From JBGTLA01 sp041744375 (GTDB lineage: Bacteria > Actinomycetota > Acidimicrobiia > Spongiisociales > ZC4RG35), in contig JBGTLA010000017.1 of assembly GCA_041744375.1 (NCBI GenBank), positions 1 to 41,061 on the forward strand: DNA of 41,061 nt, given 5' to 3'. The notes beneath the pieces are model-generated. The model was not told the DNA's origin. It worked only from the letters and a program-made list of their open reading frames with translations, and did not search any database. This document shows, piece by piece, positions 35,657 through 41,061 of the stretch. The first letter of the stretch is position 1, and every line of letters starts with the position of its first letter. The translations under genes and the position numbers were made by a program.

Positions 35657-36092
35657 GTCCTGCTCGGTGTCACGGTGGCCGGATGCAACCCTGAAGCGAG
35701 TGTGCTGGGGCTCCTTCAGTTCGCTGAGACAGTCGACCTGTACTTCAACTCGGGTGATTTCGAACGGGATCTGGTCGAGGCAGTGAACTTCGCCGATAAG
35801 GTGCTGGGCTCCGGAGGGTTCGCCTCTTTGGCTACGAATCTGGTGGCGGGGGACACCAACGGCGTCCGGGACGTGTTCGTCCACCAGTATCTTCCCACCC
35901 GCCTTTTCCTGCTCTCGGGGACTTCTTCGTCGACGTCGACGGCACCACCTTCGAGGACGACATCAACAAGATCGCCGCTGCCGGGATCACTCGGGGCTGC
36001 AACCCGCCGGTCAATGACCGGTTCTGTCCCCACGACCCGGTCACCCGAGGTCAGATGGCGGCGTTTCTCGCCCGAGCCCTCAACCTTCCATG
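35657..36092 (+). pseudogene. Decayed secreted lipoprotein with TolB-like and SLH-like parts
   Basis: The frame just after a TAG reads ILAVLLGVTVAGC, a signal-sequence h-region with lipobox VAGC, but no start codon remains. It continues to GGFASLATNLVAGDTNGVRD with VFVHQ, the repeat signature of TolB/PD40-like secreted propellers. Near 35910 the frame shifts to DFFVDVDGTTFEDDINKIAA, AGITRGCNPPVNDRFCPHDP and VTRGQMAAFLARALNLP, one SLH-like unit ending at TGA 36090-36092. Most propeller repeats seem deleted. Bases 36093-36427 show no gene. Confidence 0.65.
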
Positions 36093-36427
36093 ACCCGCCA
36101 CCTCAACTAGGCCCTCGGAACACTTCGCCAACACCATCCTGACTGGACGAAAGCTGAAACGGGCGGCGGACCCGCCGGGGTTGGAAGCCCGCTCAGTGGA
36201 GAGTCCGCTATCGGTGTTCGCTCCGCGGCGTGTCATCGGAGACGCCCGACTCCTCGAGAAGTCGTCCGGCTCCTCTAGGAGACAGGGGTCGACCCGATTA
36301 CTGGAAGCCCCCAGAGCCACGTTGACCGAGGTACGGCTTCGTCAGATAACTGTCGCGATTCGCCGGATTCCACCGGCCCGACAACGTGGGGTTATGCACT
36401 CTTAGCCCGCCGCAGGATCGCCGATTC

Positions 36428-36471
36428 CTGTTGATCCGTTGGTTGTGAGTTTCGAGTCTCACCCCCGGAGC
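36428..36471 (+). repeat. tRNA-Asn 3' half, copy D (diverged att-like direct repeat)
   Basis: 44 bases matching copies A-C from the anticodon loop onward, with A to G after GTT (TTGATCC) and one inserted T before the T-loop (GAGTTTCGAG). Same orientation. More mutated than the others, so probably the oldest. No 11-bp-spaced repeats were seen in the 130 bp upstream. Confidence 0.78.
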
Positions 36472-36542
36472 GAAGAGACTCCTTCTCTCGCCAGGAACTT
36501 CGGCCGTAGCGAGAGCTCGCCACGGCTTGGTAGCGGTGGCGG

Positions 36543-36803
36543 TCAGGATGCCTTTGAAGCGTATTTCCGCTGGGCGGCTTGTTTGGACACGCCGAGCATG
36601 GCACCGATCTCGGACCAGCTTCGGTTGGCTTTGCGGGCCTCACCGATGGCAGCGGTGAGCTCGTCCTCGATCTCGCTTCTTCTCAGCGCCAGGTCGGCAA
36701 TCGTACGGAGCACGTCGGTGTCGGAGACTCTCAAGTCGGCCGGATCGACCTGGTCGGCCCATTCCTCGAGGGCTTCTGCTCGCTCGACGCGTGTCTTGCT
36801 CAT
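36543..36803 (-). CDS. Putative antitoxin with helix-turn-helix
   Basis: 86 aa from ATG 36803, which overlaps the toxin-like stop as ATGA. The N-terminal half is helical and acidic (MSKTRVERAEALEEWADQVD, VLRTIADLALRRSEIEDELT). The C-terminal half is a helix-turn-helix, RSWSEIGAMLGVSKQAAQRK. It is the second gene of a two-gene unit with a small basic protein ending in an IHAMPA-type motif, which is the layout of toxin-antitoxin loci with the toxin gene first. It probably autorepresses; the operator is not identified. Confidence 0.6.
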   Translation of the reverse strand: MSKTRVERAEALEEWADQVDPADLRVSDTDVLRTIADLALRRSEIEDELTAAIGEARKANRSWSEIGAMLGVSKQAAQRKYASKAS

Positions 36804-36988
36804 CGCTTCCACCACCCTTTCGGAAACTCGTCGCAAGCGGGCATTGCGTGGATGACCGCGGTGCCCTCGTCATGTCTGACAACACCGACCTCGAGTGGCG
36901 CACCGGAGGGCGATGGCCCGATGAACATGGTGGCCGCGGGGTCGTCGGCGTCGTAGGCTCGCCAGAGATGTCGTCGTGCGTGAAGCAT
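36800..36988 (-). CDS. Putative toxin (BrnT/DUF4258-like), N-terminally shortened
   Basis: 62 aa from ATG 36988. The frame is open for about 13 more residues (KYRRSRPRVLNQD), which look like the true N-terminal strand but lack a start codon. DMLHARRHLWRAYDADDPAA, TMFIGPSPSGAPLEVGVVRH and GTAVIHAMPACDEFPKGWW follow the pattern of small actinobacterial toxins with a terminal IHAMPAR box (Arg replaced by Cys here). Translationally coupled to the HTH protein. Its 5' end abuts a second, opposite toxin relic, so it has probably lost its promoter. Family assignment is tentative. Confidence 0.5.
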   Translation of the reverse strand: MLHARRHLWRAYDADDPAATMFIGPSPSGAPLEVGVVRHDEGTAVIHAMPACDEFPKGWWKR

Positions 36989-37010
36989 GTCTTGGTTGAG
37001 GACCCGGGGT

Positions 37011-37188
37011 CGAGAACGACGATACTTGCATGCCTATCGCAATCCCGTCCGAGTGTTCCGGTTCGATGATCTGATCATGCTGAACGGCGCAGACGAGACG
37101 GGCCGACTCCTGGAGGTGGTGTCGCAGGTGCGAAGGCATCGAGTTCATCGTTCACGCCATGCCCGCCCGCCACAAGCTCCTGAGGTGA
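37011..37188 (+). pseudogene. Second toxin-like gene relic (DUF4258-like), frameshifted
   Basis: The frame reads RERRYLHAYRNPVRVFRFDD then LIMLNGADETGRLLEV, and after two frame changes near 37120-37130 EGIEFIVHAMPARHKLLR to TGA 37186-37188. This is the same kind of protein as the minus-strand toxin next to it, with the typical DDLIMLxGADxTGRLLEVG core and HAMPAR box. The N-terminus is cut at the junction with the opposite gene. Its stop overlaps the next ATG (TGATG). Confidence 0.55.
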
Positions 37189-37448
37189 TGCAGATGCCCC
37201 GTTCGGTCCAAGAGATCCTCGACCCTGCCGACGAACTGGCGCGGCGGTTCGAGGAATACGAGCCTGATCCTGGTGACGAGGAGCCGGTGGCGGAATTTCT
37301 GTTGCGGCGGGCGGCGCTGGAACGAGTTCGTAGTGAGCGCCATATCGTTGAAGCTTGGTCACAGCCGCGCTCCGAAAGTCTCGGTTGGCTATGGACACAA
37401 CCGGCGCCGCGGCGAGCTGCCTTCCTTCCCACCCAGCGGGCGGCATAA
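37188..37448 (+). pseudogene. Antitoxin-like gene with broken C-terminal helix-turn-helix
   Basis: From ATG 37188 the frame gives MQMPRSVQEILDPADELARR, EEYEPDPGDEEPVAEFLLRR and AALERVRSERHIVEAW, the helical N-terminal part of the antitoxin partner. The expected helix-turn-helix follows in mixed frames (SESLGWLWT; GYGHN), so an indel near 37350 has destroyed it and the open frame runs on to 37448. Order and overlap mirror the minus-strand module. Confidence 0.5.
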
Positions 37449-37461
37449 TGCCGGGATCTCG

Positions 37462-39045
37462 TCAGCTGCCGCGGTTTCGGGCGCGTAGCACGATGTCGTC
37501 GATGTGGTGCGAAGAAGAGGCGGCCGGACGGGGTCGCTTCTCGTGAACCTCTATGTCCCATGCCGGTGAGTCGGTGAGCGCAACTGCGAAGTCGACAACC
37601 GGTATGTACGCATCTGGGTCGAACGGCTGGCTGTGGGCCGGCGTGTCGACCGACGCACTCGGTGGCTCGGGATCGTGGCCTACAACCAGCAGAGTGCCAC
37701 CCGGAGCAACCGCGTTCAGCAGGTTGCGAACACCGCGGGCATCGGGTGTGCGGGGAATCGATGCGTACTGCGCCGACACGAGGTCGAAAGCCTCGGCTTC
37801 GAATGGATCGAGTGCGTTCGCGTCAGCGTGATGGCACTCGACGGATAGATCGCGACGCTCGGCCTCGTCGGCGATTCGGTCCAGCGCCCGCCGTGAGATG
37901 TCACTCGCAGTGACGCGCCAGCCTTGCTCGGCCAGCCAGAAGGCGTCGCCGCCTTCACCGGCGCCGACGTCGAGTGCGCGGCCGGGAACGAAGCCGTTGA
38001 TCTCCGTGACGAGTGTGCCGTTCGGGTTGCCGCTCCACATCTGGTCGCCCCCGTAGCGATGATCCCAGTCGGCCTCGTTGGCCGATGGTCGGACCGCGGC
38101 GCGCAAGTCTTCGTGGGCGAGACTGAAGCTGATCATGGCACCGACTCGGCTGCCGTCAGCGGCGGCGTGCAACACCTGCTGGCTCGGATCGGTCACGTTA
38201 CCGGCGGCGTAGAGGCCCGGTACCGCCGTTGCCCCGGTCGCGTCCGTCTTTACGGAGTCTCCGAGCCCCGTCGGGTGCGGCGCTGTTCGAAGGCCGAGCG
38301 ACAGGAACGGTTCGGCGCGCACCCTGAACCGGGGACCGACCACGACCGCATCGGCGTCGATGCGTTCGTGGTCGGCCAGCTCAACCGCCGCCACATGGCC
38401 GTCGGCAGCCGTGACGATTCGGCTGACCTGTTCGTACACGATGTCCACGCCACCGGCTCGCAGGGCGTCGACCTCGGAGCTGTCTACGTCGACAGAATCG
38501 TGGAGCACAACGGTGAGCTGTGCGCTCAGTTGACGGAACAACGTGGTCGCGTGGAGTCCCATCGGGTGGGTGACGATCTGGACGAGGCGCTGGTGGCGGA
38601 CCTCGAAGCCGTGGCAGAACGGACAGTGGATTACGTCGCGTCCCCATTGTTCGGCTAGCCCGTCGATGTCCGGGAGTTCGTCCACCATCCCGGTGGCGGC
38701 GAGCACCCGACGAGCGAAGATGGAGTGACCGCCCACAACTTCGACGCGGAAGCGGCCGCCATCCGGCCGGGTCACACGACTCACCCTACCGGCGATGATC
38801 TCGCCGCCGTAGCTGCGGACCTCCTCACGCCCAACGGTGGTCAGCTCCGATGGGAGGTGCCCGTCACGACCGAGGTAGCCGTGCATTTGGGGGGCGGGGG
38901 CGTTGCGCGGCTCCCCGGCGTCGACGACGATCACGGACCGGCACTGGCGCACGAGCTGGAGTGCGGCGGCGAGTCCGGCAGCAGAACCGCCGACGACTGC
39001 GACGTCGCATTACCGCTCGACTGTTTGATGGGCATGTTCAGTCAT
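37462..39045 (-). CDS. Thioredoxin reductase-like FAD oxidoreductase fused to SAM methyltransferase, with an in-frame TAA
   Basis: From ATG 39045 eleven codons (MTEHAHQTVER) are followed by TAA (39010-39012). The same frame then continues without another stop for 515 codons: CDVAVVGGSAAGLAAALQLV (FAD Rossmann motif), the redox-pair HCPFCHGF, AVVVGPRFRVR and the second FAD motif GLYAAGNVTDPSQQVLHAAA. From about residue 310 a class I methyltransferase follows with LDVGAGEGGDAFWLAEQGW. Bifunctional proteins of this kind are known in actinobacteria. The first GTG after the stop (38952) would lose the FAD motif, so the TAA is either inactivating, an error, or bypassed. It is transcribed divergently from the XRE-cupin regulator. 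Confidence 0.78.
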
Positions 39046-39084
39046 GGCTCGACGATACAATCCAGAGCGATGAGTGCAAGACGA

Positions 39085-39101
39085 CTTGCGATATTCGCAA
39101 G
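39085..39101. promoter_or_regulatory. 17-bp perfect palindrome in the divergent promoter region
   Basis: CTTGCGA and TCGCAAG flank a central TAT. It lies between the oxidoreductase start (39045, minus) and the regulator start (39116, plus), and a further GCAAG (39076-39080) pairs with CTTGC as a partial second site. Likely operator for the XRE-type regulator encoded beside it. Confidence 0.6.
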
Positions 39102-39115
39102 ATAATTGGAGCGCG

Positions 39116-39697
39116 ATGCCCGAGCTAGGCGAGATCGAAAAGGTGGTTCGGACCCGGTTGCGCAGTCTTCGGAACGCGTTGGGCCTTTCCCTCGACGAGC
39201 TCGCCGCACGCACCAACCTCAGTCCCTCCACCATCAGCCGGGTCGAGACAGGCAAGCGGACGATTAGCCTCGACATCCTGCTGCCGCTGGCAACGGCCCT
39301 CCAGGTCGACCTCGAGGAACTGCTCGATGTCCGCAGCGACGACGATGTGGTCATCCGCCCGACGCAGAGCAGCTCGGGCGCGCGCACGACCTGGGTGCTG
39401 AGCAGACCAACCGGCAGCACAGTCGCCCTCAAGATGCGACTCGAGCCAACTCCTAGGGCGGAGGAGCAGCGGGTCCACCCAGGTCACGACTGGTTCTTCG
39501 TCATCGAGGGGCGGGTGCGCTTGTCGCTCGGCGAACGCGAGATCACCGTCGAAGCCGGCGAGGCGGCCGAGTTCGCCACCATGACGCCGCACGGCATCGC
39601 AGCCGTCGACGGCCCCGCCGAACTCATCATGATCTTCGACCGCGACGGCCAACGCGCCCACGTCCATCACCAGACCGGGGCCCATTCACTGATGTAG
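39116..39697 (+). CDS. XRE-family regulator with C-terminal cupin sensor domain
   Basis: 193 aa. ATG 39116 has GGAG seven bases upstream; the open frame starts earlier (39074), but that part contains the operator. The helix-turn-helix occupies about residues 12-66 (LRSLRNALGLSLDELAARTN, LSPSTISRVETGKRTISLDI). The cupin occupies about 105-185 (HPGHDWFFVIEGRVRLSLGE, EFATMTPHGIAAVDGPAELI). Such proteins repress or activate redox or catabolic genes in response to a small ligand. It is divergent from the oxidoreductase-methyltransferase gene across 70 bp, so it probably controls both genes. Confidence 0.86.
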   Translation: MPELGEIEKVVRTRLRSLRNALGLSLDELAARTNLSPSTISRVETGKRTISLDILLPLATALQVDLEELLDVRSDDDVVIRPTQSSSGARTTWVLSRPTGSTVALKMRLEPTPRAEEQRVHPGHDWFFVIEGRVRLSLGEREITVEAGEAAEFATMTPHGIAAVDGPAELIMIFDRDGQRAHVHHQTGAHSLM

Positions 39698-39825
39698 CAC
39701 GCGCCGGACTCGACGTCGCCATCCACCAATCGACGACCTCTATGGAGCTCACTCGGGTGGCGGACCGGACCCGCGAATCCGTGGCAGGCTACCGTCATCG
39801 GGTACTTTGCTCACACGGAGGATCG

Positions 39826-40161
39826 ATGGTCGACTACACCAACCGGGACACCGCGACCCGGGTCATTACACCCGATACGCCCAACGAGTGGATCATGCTG
39901 CCCGGGGTCGCCGTCTACGTGAACGACCATGAGCCGGGCGAGAGCGCTGAACTCCACACCCACGATGAGGACCACATCCTCGTGATGCGCTCCGGTCGAA
40001 TGCGCTGGACCGTCGATGGTGAGACGGTCGAGGCCCAGGCCGGCGACGTGATCCTGGCTCCGTCGGGGGTCGAGCACGCTTTCGAAGTGCTGGGCGACGA
40101 GACCGTGAAGCTGCTGTGTGTCGAGTCACCGAATCCGGAACCGGAGCGAGTCGACGACTAG
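39826..40161 (+). CDS. Cupin-domain protein
   Basis: 111 aa. ATG 39826 has CGGAGG a few bases upstream, better than the in-frame ATG 39742. A single conserved beta-barrel is visible with metal-ligand motif 1, GESAELHTHDEDHILVMRSG (two His and a Glu/Asp pattern), and motif 2, GDVILAPSGVEHAFEVLG. Small cupins of this kind serve as isomerases, dioxygenases or ligand-binding proteins; the sequence does not tell which. It follows the XRE-cupin regulator by about 130 bp and may be co-regulated. Confidence 0.84.
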   Translation: MVDYTNRDTATRVITPDTPNEWIMLPGVAVYVNDHEPGESAELHTHDEDHILVMRSGRMRWTVDGETVEAQAGDVILAPSGVEHAFEVLGDETVKLLCVESPNPEPERVDD

Positions 40162-40457
40162 AGGCGGGGAGATCGCCCCGGCTTGCCTGTCCCACCTTGC
40201 TGGCTAGTCGAGTTGGACCCTGCCGAGCACTGTGCGAACCGGTTTGGCTCCGGGAACACCAGTCCGACGCTCGCCGAACTGGGAGGAGTGGATTCCAGAC
40301 GAGGGAAAAGCGAGATCGACCACATCTATCACGTCGATTGGAAGGCGGAGGAGTGCCCACTTCAGATGATGAACGATTCCCCTTCCCTCTTCGGTGTGGT
40401 GCCCGACCCACAAGCCTTGGACCCCATCAACGATATGGCCGGCCATCTGCCGGAAGC

Positions 40458-40700
40458 TTTTTCGTCCGGTTCGATAACGGCCGGTTCGATATCACCAGCG
40501 ACAGCCGGGACGAGCCGTCCTGTACCGGCACCTACACCCTCCGCACCAACCGGATCTGGTTGCGCTCTGAGCGCGGCTGGTGGTGTGGCGAGAACTAGTT
40601 CTTCGACTCTGGGTTTGAGGTTGAAGATGTTGAACTGCGATTCATCGGCGACGACTTCCGCGGCCAATCCCCGACAAAGTGGTCTTCACCTCACCTCCCT
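40458..40700 (+). pseudogene. C-terminal fragment resembling the DctP-like lipoprotein's extra domain
   Basis: One frame reads FFVRFDNGRFDITSDSRDEP then CTGTYTLRTNRIWLRSERGW to TAG 40598-40600, and continues past it as FFDSGFEVEDVELRFIGDDF. The pattern (a beta-rich domain with FxNGRF, GTYxL, then a late FEVE strand) resembles the end of the lipoprotein at 18746-20356 (FERGRFIQRM, GTYEVIG, LEYTFDG). The N-terminal part is missing. The rest of 40162-40924 shows no recognisable gene. Confidence 0.35.
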
Positions 40701-40924
40701 TGCACCGGGTCGGGGGTTAGGAATCGGCCCCGGGAGCCGTTCACCGGTTCAGGATCGTGAACCGTTTGGAGTGTTCGTCTCGACCAATGCAACCATCATC
40801 TCACCAAGTCTCGGTAGGTGTGCTTTCGCCTGACTTTTCCGTAGGGGGCGGGTGGGCAACATGCCAGAAACGGGAAAGCCGGGTCGACCGTGTTCCGTTT
40901 CGGGCAATTCGCTAGGGTTGGGAG

Positions 40925-41061
40925 GTGCAACGAGTGTGCGGTTCCTGTGGGCAAGACCCGGGCACTGGAGCCTTCTGTCAGCACTGCGGTACTCGGCTGA
41001 CCGATCCGGGAGACACGCCCTCCCAACCGGACGAGATCCGTCCCCCACCGCCCCCGCCGCC
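40925..41061 (+). CDS. Zinc-ribbon protein with Pro-rich segment (partial, runs off the end)
   Basis: GTG 40925 starts MQRVCGSCGQDPGTGAFCQH then CGTRLTDPGDTP; two CxxC pairs make a zinc ribbon. A Pro-rich stretch (RPPPPPP) follows and the window ends. TAGGGT (40912-40917) followed by GGGAGG would serve as -10 and ribosome-binding site; the same TAGGGT precedes the signal-peptide gene at 4651. Proteins that start this way often continue with a membrane segment or a DUF4352-like domain; the remainder is not visible. Confidence 0.65.
   Translation, partial: MQRVCGSCGQDPGTGAFCQHCGTRLTDPGDTPSQPDEIRPPPPPP

Noticed and set aside
1..41061. CRISPR array, rRNA operon or complete tRNA gene
   Set aside because: No regularly spaced short repeats with unique spacers, no rRNA sequence and no tRNA with a D-arm were seen; only tRNA 3' fragments and one anticodon arm.

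Overview
The window is GC-rich, densely coding DNA that reads as a high-GC Actinomycetota chromosome. The inference rests on a BTAD-type regulator, ANTAR-domain regulators, dodecin, a PIG-L deacetylase of the mycothiol-enzyme type, frequent GTG starts and ATGA/GTGA start-stop overlaps. Secreted proteins with repeats of the form ITRGCNPP suggest Acidimicrobiia or a relative, but no taxonomic marker gene is present. Gene content and the number of broken genes mark most of it as an accessory region or genomic-island graveyard.

Layout. 1-3.6 kb: a tightly coupled + strand operon (rhodanese tail, metallo-beta-lactamase/double rhodanese protein, MFS transporter, PIG-L deacetylase), likely sulfane-sulfur/persulfide and thiol handling plus efflux. 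3.6-5.8 kb: debris, with a cut-off signal-peptide gene, a tyrosine-recombinase fragment and a broken BTAD regulator, next to a perfect 25-bp palindrome. 5.9-8.6 kb: an ECF sigma factor operon in which two related membrane proteins flank the sigma gene, followed by a secreted protein. 8.6-17.5 kb: an integration hot spot with a tRNA-Val-like 3' fragment, three tRNA-Asn 3' fragments, a recombinase C-terminus, an IS3 remnant, a frameshifted histidine kinase, a methyltransferase, a small alpha/beta-barrel protein, a decayed serine hydrolase and an intact class III PLP aminotransferase.

17.7-26.5 kb (minus strand): a membrane protein, a TRAP-type (DctP-like) lipoprotein and a giant protein of about 1,920 residues combining a BTAD regulator, class III nucleotidyl cyclase, Ser/Thr kinase, STAND NTPase, one membrane segment and a beta-propeller. 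26.6-31 kb: remnants of an S-layer-homology-like gene, of dinB and of a sugar epimerase, then an intact SLH-like secreted protein and a frameshifted multi-pass membrane protein. 31.2-35.2 kb (minus): STAS, two GAF-ANTAR regulators, a frameshifted methyltransferase, hypoxanthine phosphoribosyltransferase and dodecin. 35.6-37.5 kb: a decayed SLH-like lipoprotein, the fourth tRNA-Asn fragment and two head-to-head toxin-antitoxin-like modules. 37.5-41 kb: a thioredoxin-reductase-like/methyltransferase fusion divergent from an XRE-cupin regulator with a palindromic operator, a cupin, debris, and the start of a zinc-ribbon protein running off the end.

The unifying theme is repeated integration at tRNA genes. 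Four direct copies of the tRNA-Asn(GTT) 3' half begin exactly at the anticodon loop. Two of them, and the tRNA-Val-like fragment, have short direct repeats with an 11-bp period about 106-113 bp upstream, the arrangement expected of recombinase arm sites next to an att core. The strongest candidates for something undescribed are this att series, the giant signalling protein with its neighbouring lipoprotein, and the ECF operon with duplicated membrane domains.
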